DNA of 64,000 bases from Nelumbo lutea (Eukaryota > Streptophyta > Magnoliopsida > Proteales > Nelumbonaceae): contig JAKGHH010000001.1 of NCBI GenBank assembly GCA_022828595.1, positions 142,557,017 to 142,621,016 on the forward strand, in the 5' to 3' direction. Shown piece after piece: positions 1-10,652 of this stretch. Each line of letters begins with the position of its first letter. The stretch's first letter is position 1. Under the pieces are notes generated by a model. It searched no databases. It saw only the letters and a list, made by a program, of their open reading frames with translations, and was not told the origin of the DNA. Both the position numbers and the translations under genes were made by a program.

Positions 1-783
1 GCCCCCGATCCCCTATTCGAAGCAGTAGTGCCACAGATCGCTCGCAGCTTTGGCCCAACTTATCAAGACAAACCAGGCAGAAATAGTGAAAGAGAACGCC
101 ACTACAGGGTACACCTTGGTTGTTGGACCCACTAGCACTCACTATTACTACTCCCATTAGCCAAAGCCGAATTCATCACCTCGACCTCGGGACTTGGGGG
201 CAAGTGATGTAGGGTGGCCTAGCCCAGCCCATTTTGGGCTGGGTGGCCCAGTCCACGAACAGAAAAACCAGAGACACGACTAACCACAGCAGGGGCTACC
301 CTGCACCCCTCGTACGAAGCCAATCGCGAAACGCCCACGCATCTGTGCAGAGCTCGCTGACTATCCTCGTACAGCTCCCATCTTGGGTGATCATCTCCAC
401 CAACCTCTAAGCACCTCAAATATAAATAGGGGGTACCCCCCCCCTCCAGGTGAGGGATCCTGATCCTAAAATTTGATCCTACCACAGAATTTTTAAGTGT
501 CCTCAATTTGGGAATTTAGTATCTATGAGTAACCTCCTCAGAGCCCTCGTTTGTACTTAATTCCCCTCTTTGTACCCTCATACAAACTTGACCGTCAGAG
601 TCTCCACCTCGGGTTCTCATCCGAGACCTCTGACATCCTCTATCTTGTAGCACCTCAATTACCAGCCCTCGCCCCTAGCCTCAGTCTCAGCATTTTGTCC
701 CTGAATCCTCAAAGCCTTCGGCCCACTTCTAGAACCCAAGGGTGAAATTACATTGTTGTCCTGGACCAACCCGAGCACCAACA
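1..783 (+). mobile_element. 3' end of a Tat-like Ty3/gypsy element (internal fragment + 3' LTR)
   Basis: Positions 1-204 are the last internal bases of a gypsy element, ending in a polypurine tract (acttgggggcaag). An LTR starting TGATGTAGGG follows at 205 and ends near 783 (ccgagcaccaaca). The same arrangement, polypurine tract then TGATGTGGGC, occurs at the 3' end of element A at 30290-30310, and both LTRs have a TATA-like tataaata about 210 bp in. The copies are related but clearly diverged, so this is a separate older insertion of the same family. Its 5' part lies outside the window and no coding domain is left inside it. Short ORFs in this stretch are not credible genes. Confidence 0.75.
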
Positions 784-1014
784 TAGACCATCATGTCAAG
801 ATTTCACAACCTGTCGCTACTCATAGCAGTTGCTCTAAAATCAATGTCTATTCAAGGTGTGGTTGGAGATGGAAAGGAGGTGCATATAAACGATTGAAGG
901 GTTGGAAGGTTCAGGTGTGGTGGGGATTAAGATGAGCAATTGAGGGTATTAAGAATAAAATTAGAAATGAAAGGGTAAAATGGGAAATTTATCTAAACCA
1001 ATGGTTGGACTTTA

Positions 1015-1103
1015 GGCTCAGTTTGGAAGAAGTACAAATACAAATATGTAGAATACAAAACCTTACATTTTGTATTATTTTATATAGAAATGCAAACTAA
1101 GCT
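1015..1103. mobile_element. Short Tourist-like MITE remnant
   Basis: An 89-bp segment between two TTA trinucleotides. The left end (ggctcagtttggaag) and the reverse complement of the right end (agcttagtttgcat) form an imperfect terminal inverted repeat. The left half resembles the element at 3197-3304 (both contain gtacaaatacaaatatgta). TTA target duplications and ends of this kind fit PIF/Harbinger-derived MITEs. It has no coding capacity. Confidence 0.5.
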
Positions 1104-1640
1104 TTAGCTTCCATCAATTAATTTGGCACATGTGGGGGGACCATTCATGTTAGGTATAGATGACATCCTATTAGAATGTGGTCAACAATGCCGTTGCCAA
1201 AATGTGGGCAGCAGATCGGGACTTATTTGAAAGGTTCTAAATGCCTAGAACCCACTACTCACTTTTCCTATTCACTCTCTACTCGTCGTGAATTACAGTA
1301 GAAAGTGTGCAGAAAAAGTGAGTAGAAAATCCTGTTTGAAATGCGTATACATTTCCAACAAAAAGTGGCCACAATGGAAAACTTTATAACATCAAAACTC
1401 TTTGGTCTGTATCAATTTCCCTCTCCTTCCTCTTCTTCCCTTGTTTTTCTACAAAACAAAAGCTTCCGCCACCTAGAAGCATCATATTTAACACACGGAA
1501 GAGTTGAGTAAAATGTCTTTGTCCAATATTCATTCCCACTTTCCCAAGTAGCTCTATTGATATTTAGGAAGACAAACAGATTAAACACCACTAGTTGTTG
1601 TTTTGCATAAATCACCATTGTCAAACTGAGGAACTGCTTG
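1104..1640. other. Intergenic, nothing recognised
   Basis: AT-rich sequence. The minus-strand ORF over 1412-1702 ends inside the GC-rich inverted-repeat element and has no recognisable domain. Confidence 0.6.
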
Positions 1641-1645
1641 GTATG

Positions 1646-1932
1646 GCAACAGGGCGGGGTGGGGCTGGGTTTTGCCAGCCCCGCCCCTGACCCCGAATTC
1701 AAATGTCATGCCCCGCCCTGATCATTCCTATTTTTATACTTTTAAATTTATTTTTTAAAATTTATCTAAAAGTATTTTATATTATGTAATATAATATAAT
1801 ATAACATATATTAAGAACTATAAGAATTATATATATATATATATATATCGGGGTAGAATGGATAAATATCATCCCCACCCCTTCCCCGATCCCCAGAATT
1901 CTGGGTTCAAGGTCGGGGCAGGGCGGGCTAAT
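1646..1932. repeat. GC-ended inverted-repeat element
   Basis: Both ends are rich in G and C and are inverted copies of each other: gccccgcccctgaccccg on the left pairs with cggggcagggcgggc on the right, and each is followed inward by gaattc. The centre is AT-rich with a (TA)n run at 1831-1848. This layout fits a small non-autonomous DNA transposon. I cannot assign a superfamily or an exact target duplication. Confidence 0.5.
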
Positions 1933-2427
1933 GGAACAAAATCAATTTGCTAGAATTCTGTGGTTCCAAAACTTTCAAGTACACTCCTATATTTGTTTTA
2001 TAAAAATAAATTGAGTTTTGTTTTATATAAATTATAGTGATAAATCACTTTTGATTTTTTTTATTCAAAAACACTTTTGATTAAATTTTAATAGGGGCAC
2101 ACCTAAGAATGCTAAAAACTTATAGGAATTTATGAATTTTTACAAGGGGCAGAACAATTAAAAACACGACTATTTGGTGTTTGCAGAGGGACTTGCTGGG
2201 ACTTGCAGGAAGAAAGAGGAGGAGGAAGAGAAAGAGAGAGAAAGAGAAAGAAGAGAGGTACCAGCAACCATAAAGGGCATTTGCAGTGGGAGGGGCCGGC
2301 AAAGAAGAAAACAAGAACACAGAAAACAGAAAAACAGAGAGGGGAGGAAGGGACAGAGAAAGGAGGTATTGGTAACTATATAGGGCATTTGAAGTGGGAG
2401 GGACCAGTAGGGAAGGAGAGAGAGAGA
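1933..2427. other. AT-rich stretch followed by a purine-rich (GA) tract
   Basis: Positions 1933-2190 are AT-rich without recognisable features. Positions 2195-2425 are a GA-rich low-complexity tract that creates overlapping Lys/Glu/Arg-rich ORFs on one strand and Ser/Leu/Pro-rich ORFs on the other. Neither is a believable gene. Confidence 0.65.
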
Positions 2428-2775
2428 GGAAATTGGATTTAGTCCTCACAAGACTGTGCTCACACCATTCGTACAATTCCATACAGCCTTGCATTGGGAA
2501 TATCTCCCCATGAAAAAATGCATATAAGTATGGAGTTATTCCTAATCAATAATTGTAAAAGGTTGTGTGAACTGTGTGAGCACTGAAGCAAAGATAGAGA
2601 GGAAATCAGATTTGGTCCCCACAAGACCATGCTTACACCGTTCGTACAAACCCTTGCAGCCTTGAATTGGGAATATCTCCCCATGAAAAAAAAAAGCATA
2701 CAAGTATGGAGACATTCCCATTGAACAACTATAAAAGGCTGTGTGAACCGTGTGATCACAGAAACAGAGAGAGGG
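2428..2775. repeat. Two tandem copies of a ~173-bp dispersed repeat
   Basis: Copy 1 starts at 2428 and copy 2 at 2601. Both contain, in the same order, cacaagac, cgtacaa, gcagccttg or cagccttgc, gggaatatctccccatga, an A-run, aagtatggag, and a gtgtgaactgtgtg-like end. A third copy lies at about 51362-51810, where it is split by a MITE. No coding capacity. The family is not one I recognise. Confidence 0.75.
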
Positions 2776-2894
2776 AGAGAGAAGAAGAAGAAGAAAAAGA
2801 ACATAATGCTACTATGTTTGCACAAACTGTAGCATCCAAACAGATTAAGAAGAGGTAGCTTTGGAACAGGTCCTGGATAACTGATCAAGTCAGT

Positions 2895-3130
2895 GTCAAG
2901 GGGGGAGGGAGAAAGATTCCCAATTCATGGGGAGATGGTGTGTGTATAGGGAATGCTGAATTGAGATTTGCTCTTCATAGAGACCTCTTAACTCTAACCT
3001 CACAGCCACATCCCACTGTGTATTGGGAACATCTCCAATCTGTTCCCAATGTGTGGCTGTACATGATGTGAGATTGGTGTGAGGAGCAGATCTGGACTCG
3101 TGTATGGGGGGTGTACATTGGGGAAACCAA
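2895..3130. repeat. Fold-back repeat related to the gggaacatctccc family
   Basis: The core at 3001-3060 folds on itself: acagccacat ... attgggaaca faces tgttcccaat ... gtgtggctgt with a loop of a few bases. The motif attgggaacatct recurs at about 8591-8610 and 49510-49521, so this belongs to a dispersed family. The minus-strand ORF over this region is a by-product. Confidence 0.5.
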
Positions 3131-3196
3131 TAAAACAAATCTGAGGGGGATTGAACTCTAAAAAGGCCTAAATTTGAATTAATTCATTAGTAATTA

Positions 3197-3304
3197 GGCT
3201 CAAAGAGTAGTACAAATACAAATATGTATAGTATAAATTTAGAAATATAAAATACAAGGTTTTATACTTGCATATTTATATTTATACTCCTTCCAAACTG
3301 AGCC
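3197..3304. mobile_element. Tourist-like MITE with TTA target duplication
   Basis: A 108-bp element between TTA (3194-3196) and TTA (3305-3307). The left end ggctcaaagagtagtacaaa and the reverse complement of the right end ggctcagtttggaaggagta match well. The inner sequence (acaaatacaaatatg versus ataaatataaatatg) extends the inverted repeat. It is non-coding and typical of PIF/Harbinger-derived MITEs. Confidence 0.65.
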
Positions 3305-3519
3305 TTAACAGTAAATTTTAATTAATCATGAACAAAAAAATTATGTTAATTAACCATAAATTTATTTGTACCGGCTCGACGCAATTAAAAATATAATATG
3401 ACTACTCTTTTCCGATAAAAACTTGATGTGCTACACAAGCCAAGGGGAGCATTCCCCCAAAAGTCACTTAAACAAATGCAAACTAAATGAGGAGGAATAT
3501 TGTCCAGACCAAAATCAAC

Positions 3520-5316
3520 CTATCCATTACTTGTTGAGAGCGTAGAGTTTGCTAACCAATCCGTAGCACGATTAGCCTCCTTGTAAACATGCTTGTAACA
3601 AACATCCTCATTTAACCACTTCTTCAGCTCTAAGCATTCCTGGATGATGTTCCTTAAGCACCACGGAGTATTGGAGAGGAGCTTTAGGCACGAGATAACT
3701 AGCTTAGAATCGCCCTCGGTGATGACAAGGTTATTGGTGAGGTTTGCCACCAGGTTATGAGCCTCCCACGCCACCCAAGCCTCTGTCAAATTGATAGTAG
3801 TAATCCCTAAACTGTACGCTTTAAAATCCACAATCTCACCATAGTGATTCCTTGCAATAGCAACAATAGAACATTTCCCATTACTAGATTGAGAGGCGTT
3901 AAAATTTATCTTAATAGTGTTGGACTTTGGACCTTTCCCAGCAACAACTTTCCACGAATTTTGATGTACATGATAGTTTACCTTTCTAGCATTTTCATAT
4001 TCCTTTTGATCATTTAACGCTTTCTCCATAATCAAATGAGGAGGGGCTCTATTATTATTAAAGGTTTTTTGTTTCCATTCTTCCATATATTCCATAATAT
4101 AAAAAACATACTACTCTTTGCAATTTGGATTCTCAATTAAATCATTAGCCCTCACTTTATCCCACCATTCCAACAAGGAAGAATCAACACCGTTAGAATT
4201 AACAAAGGAAGAGGGCAACATTCTCCATTGGAAATTTCACAGTTTTCAAAAATATGATCAACATCTTCATCTTCACCCCAAAAGCTGCAAGTTCCATTGA
4301 CATTAAATCCTTTATTTGTAAGGAAAACTTTTGTAGGGAGCTTCCTTTTCAGGAGAAGGTACATAAAGGTTTTCAATTTCGGGAGACAACTTAAATCCCA
4401 AATAATTGAATTCCAATTCAGGTTACTACTTCCATTATTTATCGATGTTCACTTTATTCTATAGGCCGAGCTGACAGAAAATTTATCATCAGTATTTAAT
4501 CTCCAATATTAGATTGTTTTCCCTTGAGCCCAAGGGAATAAAAATAGATTTGATTTTCTCCCATATATTGATGGGACCAAGCTTCGGATTTTACACTCCA
4601 TCCAAACATTCATCTCTCTGTCCATAACCTCACTTACTAAAACATCATTATTGTTAATCATTTCTTGAGGAATAGTCTCATCACATCTTCAGCCCATCTA
4701 TCTTTCCAAAATCTTATTGATTTATCATTTTTTAGGGATGTAAATGGATCGGATCGAATTCAGGGTATTTAAATCCGACCCGATATTGTGCATGTTGAAT
4801 CTGATCCGATTGGATCTTATAGGACTCGATTTGAATTCGAATCTTATTGGTAAGTCAAATCTTTAAATCCAATCCAATCCGACTTGTTTTCTTTAAAAAT
4901 TAAAAATTATTAAAAGAAAATAAAACATACTAATTAAAATAAAGTAAAAACAAAAATACAAGTATTTTTTAATTATTTTCGTCATATATATACATGTTTT
5001 TTAAAAAATAAATAATATAACAAATTTATAAAAATATAATATAAAAATAAATAACATATATATATGTATTATATATATTTATAAGTATATAATATATATC
5101 GGATTGGATAGGGGGTGATTTGAATTTGGCCCAATTTCTGGTCGAATCCTCTTATCTGATTCGAAAATCCAAACAGGGGTGATCCAAATTTGATCAAATA
5201 AGATCGGATCATGCACCCCTACCATTTCCCCCATCCTTATTCCTTCACTAAGAAATCCCTATTAAGAATTCCTCTCCACACCCAAGATATGACAACGTTT
5301 ACTTGAATTTCTCCCA
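3520..5316 (-). pseudogene. LINE (L1-type) remnant: C-terminal reverse-transcriptase accessory domains and RNase H-like domain
   Basis: Read on the minus strand from about 5316 down. First comes a segment with the WVWRGIL pattern typical of plant LINE ORF2 downstream of the RT, then SIRFWKDRW, a DDKFSVSSAYR motif, a zf-RVT-like region (LPTKVFLTNKGFNVNGTCSFW, then DVDHIFENC), and last an RNase H-like (RVT_3) domain in a 191-codon open stretch at 3520-4095. The first catalytic position of the RNase H domain reads NAS in INFNAS instead of the usual D-G-S, although TEAW, EGDSKLV and the closing ANRATDWLAN remain. The frame is broken by stops and shifts and by a MITE at 4733-5221. The RT core and ORF1 are absent, so this is a 5'-truncated dead copy. 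Upstream limits are approximate. Confidence 0.8.
4733..5221. mobile_element. hAT-like MITE inserted in the LINE remnant
   Basis: The terminal inverted repeats are tagggatgtaaatggatcgg on the left and, reverse-complemented, taggggtgcatgatccgatc on the right. Flanking octamers tcattttt (4725-4732) and ccatttcc (5222-5229) match at five of eight positions, which would fit an eroded 8-bp hAT duplication. The LINE reading continues across it: GWGKW on one side and KNDKSIRFWKDRW on the other. The interior is AT-rich and non-coding. Confidence 0.7.
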
Positions 5317-6230
5317 CAAAATAACTTATCTCACGGGTATCCACTAATAACTAAAAGACAGAATTATCTAAAATATCCAAAATTTCTAAAACTTTTGATT
5401 GTGCTCTTAAGAGTGCAGAATAGACACACATGAAGAACATTTCATCTTCTGTGTATGGTATTATGCAGGGAAAGATGTTCCCAATTCACGGAGGTAGTAT
5501 ATTATGGGTAGGCGTGGGTAGAATTCTTGTGATCAAGAAATCCAGAGTCTGCTCTTAATCCAACTATACGAAATGGCCGAAACTTTTGAGGTTTAAAATT
5601 CAAACTAAAATATTCTAACCTCATCGGTTTTTCCAGAGACAAAGCATATTAAAAAATACACGTGCGTCACATCTAACATGTCGGGAAGAGCGGGTTATAA
5701 CCCAACCTAATGGGCCTCTTTTGTTTTATTTTGAAGCCTTATGGCTAAACCTAATGGGCCATTATTTAGGTAATTTAGACGATAAAAAAAAATTAAAAAT
5801 GAAAGCATAGCCATAGCCATGGATCAGATATGCAGTTTCCTCACGTAACACGAAAATAATGGTTGAGATCATCTGAATGCAATGATCTTGGACGCTGTGG
5901 ATCTCTTAAGCTGGGACCTACTAGATTGTTGTATCCTGATCCCCTGAATGCCTGGCGGATTGTCACCTTCCCGGCAAACATGACTCTAGATTTCCCCCTA
6001 TATTTTAAGAGCACGAGCCTCTGACCCTCTGCTACCACAGAAGTGTTGTCTACAGTCCAAACTACAAAGAGAATAACCGGTGCAACTTCAAGGAAAGTGA
6101 CGTATAGCAACATCCCCCAATCGATCCCAACACAACCCTTCATTACCTGTCTCTTGGTTGGCAGCCATGCGAGGCAATCGTCCTTCCTCGAACTTGTCTT
6201 TGTTAGTTTTGCCTCTCCATATCGCTCTCT
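5317..6230. other. Intergenic DNA upstream of the EF-hand gene
   Basis: A member of the gatgttcccaatt repeat family is visible near 5470. The rest shows no domain or repeat I recognise. The part from about 5850 is the probable promoter region of the EF-hand gene. The long open frame starting at 6043 crosses the TATA box, so its first 100 codons are not expected to be translated. Confidence 0.55.
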
Positions 6231-6238
6231 TATTTATA
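6231..6238 (+). promoter_or_regulatory. TATA box of the EF-hand gene
   Basis: The sequence tatttata lies 112 bp upstream of the ATG at 6343. A start site about 30 bp downstream would give a 5' leader of roughly 80 nt, which is normal for a small intronless plant gene and supports 6343 as the start codon. Confidence 0.6.
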
Positions 6239-6342
6239 GATCCAGTCCTCTGGGGAGTATTGCATCTGTGGCTCGTTACTCTACAATCTCTGTCAATATA
6301 CATAGACAAACACCCATCCTCATTACACAATTTCATATAGCA

Positions 6343-6696
6343 ATGGCCGGTAATGCCGTGGTGTTCGAAGATTTCCTGCCAACAATGGCTGCCAAGTTGG
6401 GAGGTGATGGGCTGATCGCGGAACTCTGTAATGGGTTTCGATTGCTCATGGATAACGAAAAGGGTCTGATCACATTCGAGAGCTTGAAGAGAAATTCTGC
6501 TCTTCTGGGTTTACAGGGCATGAAGGATGAAGAGCTACTGAGTATGTTGAGAGAGGGAGACATGGATGGTGATGGGGCACTTAACCAGATGGAGTTCTGT
6601 GTCCTCATGTTCAGATTGAGTCCTGAATTGATGGATGAGTCTATGAGGTGTTTTGAAGAAGCTCTAACAGAGGAATTGGCAGATTCCATGCCCTAG
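6343..6696 (+). CDS. PBP1-like: Small single-EF-hand calcium-binding protein, PBP1/KIC family
   Basis: This encodes 117 residues without an intron. One canonical EF-hand loop is present at residues 73-84 (DMDGDGALNQME, with Asp at loop positions 1, 3 and 5 and Glu at 12). A second, shortened loop at about 37-46 (DNEKGLITFE) is degenerate. The stretch ELCNGFRLLMD before it and the segment FCVLMFRLSPELM after it are hallmarks of the plant PBP1/KIC family. Known members bind Ca2+ and then partner proteins: PINOID kinase for PBP1, the kinesin KCBP for KIC, and the ROP effector ICR1 for the At4g27280 protein. A role as a cytosolic calcium sensor in auxin or cytoskeletal signalling is therefore likely but inferred. 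The C-terminal SMP is a KIC-like feature, so the exact orthologue is uncertain. No signal peptide or membrane segment is seen. The start was chosen because the ATG follows the TATA box by a normal leader and the conserved FEDFLPTMAAKLG begins at residue 8. It appears intact. Confidence 0.93.
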   Translation: MAGNAVVFEDFLPTMAAKLGGDGLIAELCNGFRLLMDNEKGLITFESLKRNSALLGLQGMKDEELLSMLREGDMDGDGALNQMEFCVLMFRLSPELMDESMRCFEEALTEELADSMP

Positions 6697-8264
6697 GATT
6701 TTTTGGATTTGGGATGTGTAAAGTTGTAATCCCACCACCTCTGGGCACTAGGTGAGAGGAGAATTTTTTGTGGTGTAAAAATTCTTTTTCTTATTCCTTT
6801 ACGGCTTTACTTTCCAGTATATGTTTCTAGAAATGTTTGAGAAAAATCTAGAAAATGCCATCTACAAATCAAATCTGCAACTGCTTTATTTTGTTTCATA
6901 GGGGGATATTCTTTACCTTGTTGATTACTTAACTCTTATTTTGTGCAAGTTGTGAATTTGGGAGGAACTCAGATCCTCATTAGAGAACGACGTAGGCTGC
7001 CATGTATCCAAAAAGTAACTTTGAGTAGACCTGAGTCAGGGACCTAAAAAGTAAAACAGTAACAAGCATCAATATCTTGGGTTAATAGGATCAAGAGAAC
7101 GAATGGTCACAAATGGGAGTTTAAAAAGATTAGCCTATATTATACTTAGAACATATGGAAGCAATGAGCCAATGACGCAATCTCAACACCTAACCCAACC
7201 CATTAATCATCCATCATAGAGAAGAGTGAACAGGGGAGTGCTATATATTGGATAGAGAGCACCACAACTTGATCAGGTCAAAATCAATCTTGATGCCTCT
7301 GTCAAATTTAAAACTGGTGGACTTCAATTTGCCACATTGCTAGGAACTAACTGGAGAAACACATTATCAGCCAATCAACACTAGGGGCTTGGGTGTCAAA
7401 TGAAGCCTTATATTTTACTCCCAACTTGGAGTATAATAGTAGCATTATTTGAGGGTGATTCAAAGCTTCCTATGAACTATATAAAAGAAAGAATAGCCTC
7501 TCCATCTATATAATACTGGCAAGTAAATCCATGCATGCAATGTGTGGGGTTGAATATAAATTTGGTTAGTATTAAGTTGACAAATTTGGATTTTGACATT
7601 AATTATTTGGATCTAAGCCAATTCCTATTTTGTGCTTATCTTTAATCGGCTCCTATAACCTAGACAAATCCATCTAATTTATCAAAGAGAATAAAAAATG
7701 GTCCAGACATTGCAGTAAAAAGAAAAAGAGGTTAGAGAGATTTAAGAGGAAAGTATGGGGCCAAGTCAAGTTTCGTTTTTGTTTTTTTTAGCCCCCCCAA
7801 CAGCTCAATCCTTGGGAATGGGGAGATGCAAAAAACGTTGACAATGAGAGATAACAAAACGGCACGATATAAGATTGAACCAGTATTACTTAGTGATAAC
7901 CAATCAAATTGTATATTTATCAAAATTCACATGGGGGTAAGGGGTTTTGATTGGTAAAATCCGCTCCAGTATCATGTCTTTCCTATAACATAGATAACCA
8001 CGTGTGTGCAACATGATTTTGGACCAGATGGTCAGACTGGAAAATTTGTGAATCGATCATTTGACTGGTTCCGTTTTACTCCAAAACCGTCATTTTGGCT
8101 AAAACCATTGATTTGATTAACATACTACTGATTCGGGCGTTCAAACTGTTCGAACTGTCCAACAGTTTTTAGCTGCCTTTTTTTTTATTTTTGTTAGAAT
8201 GGGCCAAACCAAATGGTTGGACCATTTAACCCGAGAAGCGGACCATGAAACGGTTCGTTTTTAA
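6697..8264. other. 3' flank and intergenic DNA
   Basis: The first 150 bp are T-rich and probably hold the 3' UTR and poly(A) site of the EF-hand gene, although no canonical aataaa was found close by. The rest has no convincing ORF or repeat. Around 8018-8260 there is weak inverted similarity (ggaccagatggtc and ggttggaccattt) suggesting an eroded DNA transposon. Confidence 0.5.
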
Positions 8265-8490
8265 AAACCCAATACAAATAAATTTGCACTGATGAAAAAC
8301 CATGACAATGCAAATGATCTGAGTGTAAATTCTGATCTATTTCTGCTTTTAATTTTAGCTTATTTTGTTTGACTGAAATACAAATAAAGTAAATTAAGAC
8401 ATAAAACATAATAAAATAAAACTCAAAACAAAATTAAACAAGAATTTGCATTTTTTTTCATTTGTGCTCTTATGCACTTATACTAGGACG
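8265..8490. mobile_element. Degenerate copy of the 51455-51721 MITE
   Basis: The right half (aaataaagtaaattaagac, acaaaattaaacaagaattt, catttgtgctcttatgcactt) follows the interior of the MITE at 51455-51721 in order. The left half is more eroded and clean termini are missing. Non-coding. Confidence 0.5.
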
Positions 8491-10334
8491 CCAAGAGAAG
8501 AGACCATCTAAGCTATTTTCAGTCATGGTGGAGAATTGGAATTTATTCCTCACAAATCACACCTCTCATCTACCTCACAGCACATATTTACCGTGTATTG
8601 GGAACATCTTCCCATGTAAACAACACACAAGTAGGGGAGATATTTTCCATATGCAGCTGAGATGTCATGTGAAGTTGGTGTGAGAAGCAGAATCCATGGT
8701 GAATTGCTCCCTTATGTACTCCATTTACCAAACAAAAGAAATTCAGACAGACATCTCCATGAGTTTGAATTTGCTCCTAACAAACCACTTTAGCCGCAAA
8801 TTGAGAACATCCCCCTTGTCATTCATGGGGAGGAATACTGGTGGCAGATCCAGTCCCTATATACACCTATTTAGCGTAATGCTATAATAGAGTACCTTCA
8901 ACCAACTAATGGCAGATAAATTGATGAGATCTCCGATTGGTTATATTCACAGGCTGGGCTTTGGGGCTGCGCCCTTTCAAAATTTTTGCAAAAGATAAGC
9001 CGAGACCAGCCCATGTGGAAGTCGTTTGGAAATCAAATCCCATTGCCACCTAAGTTCTTACGGCCCATTATGCAACCAATGAATTGAGAAAACAAATGGA
9101 GAACCTTTTTTTCTTTTCAACCTGCAATAGCCCATGAATCTATCCATTTACTAGTCAGTATTTTTTTATAGAAAGGGTGTTGAAATCTGTTGGGCTCCGT
9201 CCGCGCAGACTTGAAATCTGTTGGGCTCACACAATCCCAAAAGTAGAAAGAAGGATCTTTTTCAAAAATGACGATAAACAAGGGTTTTTACTGTTCAGTT
9301 CACCCTAAAAGATCATAGCTTTATCGTACAGGTGCAATGAATTTTGATCATAGATTGATGCCAAATCATGGATAGGATGCGGTGGAACTATAATGTCACA
9401 TTTCTGAGGGGGAGTGGAGTCTATTTATCTCAAAAAATAAGGAACAATGACGTTAGATTATGCAGACGTAGCATTACAATAAAAAAAGCGTGACAAACAT
9501 CCAACTATTAAAACACATCCAAATGGATAAGAACATTTTCATTGTTGTATATCTTATTTCATGGAGAGATATTCCTAATACAAATTTGTAAAAGATTATT
9601 AAAACGGTGTGGACACAGGTTTTTGCTGATGGAAGCCGATTCGATCTTTGCCCAAAACCCCCGGCCACCTACATTACATATCCTATGTCAATTCCCACAT
9701 TTTCATTCTTTTTTGTTTTTTTTAAATCCCTTGAAATTTCAGATAAATAGGATCCTCTGAATCAATCACAAGTTCACAACCGGTTTCAGATTGTGATGTC
9801 CAGTTCCGGCTTCCAGCCCTACACAAACAAACACTCTACATGCCTCTCACCTCAGTCACAATCTGTCACTTACAATCACGCCAATAGTTGTGCGGAAGCA
9901 ATTGGAAGTTTGGAACTTGTCCGACCATGTATTTCCCTTTTCTCATGATTGATACGAGTATTCTGACTCCATTCATGGACTTACCAGTATGCTAATGAGA
10001 ATTGACCGCACGATGAGAATCCAATCCACGCCTACTTCTCCATTTGTTGACATGTTGTCTGCTTGCCTGTCCATTAACTTCTTACCACGTCACGCCCACA
10101 GTACCAACCAACGGCTTCAAACAAAACAACACTACTTCATATCTTATTCGATAATTACTCGGACTCTTTAGGTCGGCAACAACCTATTATCCAACACTTT
10201 TCGATTTAATCCTGCCTATTTTATATTCATTAAAAACCCCAATCCACAAATGCGTTGCCGTGGATCAATTACTGATCCAATTTTCCCAGGCAGACAGCTT
10301 GAGCCGGATTATGACATGAATGCAAGCAACTATT
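8491..10334. other. Intergenic DNA with scattered short-repeat relics
   Basis: Relics of the gggaacatct family occur near 8570-8690, 8795-8835 and 9550-9610. An 18-bp direct repeat (ttgaaatctgttgggctc) occurs twice near 9180-9230. No ORF with a recognisable domain was found on either strand. Confidence 0.55.
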
Positions 10335-10335
10335 G

Positions 10336-10652
10336 GGGGTGTTCATAAAAACCGGAAAATTAAAAAATTGAATCAAACCGAAAAAAAATCGGTTACAATT
10401 TAATATTTTTTACAAATCGAAGGACTGATTTGCTTTTTGGTTAACCTAACAAATTAATAGTTAATCAAACCAATCGATACATATTATATACATATTATCA
10501 TTTTATATTAATTATATGTAAATATATATATGCACTATATATATATTATTTATTATATTATATATATAAAAAAACCAAAAAACTGAATAGTCAAAATTAT
10601 AACGATCAAATTCAATTCGATTTTGGTTCAGTTAACTGAACCCTAAACACCC
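10336..10652. mobile_element. MITE-like inverted-repeat element
   Basis: The left end gggggtgttcata and the reverse complement of the right end gggtgtttagggt are similar, and the interior is AT-rich with (TA)n runs. The ends resemble common plant hAT-type MITEs. Target duplications could not be fixed. Confidence 0.45.

Noticed and set aside
2120..2494. Ser/Leu- or Lys/Glu-rich ORFs on both strands
   Set aside because: They are translations of a GA-rich low-complexity tract; all frames stay open for the same reason.
6043..6342. 100-codon N-terminal extension of the EF-hand protein (ATG at 6043)
   Set aside because: It crosses the TATA box at 6231 and has no similarity to the family, which starts just before the conserved FEDFLPTM region.
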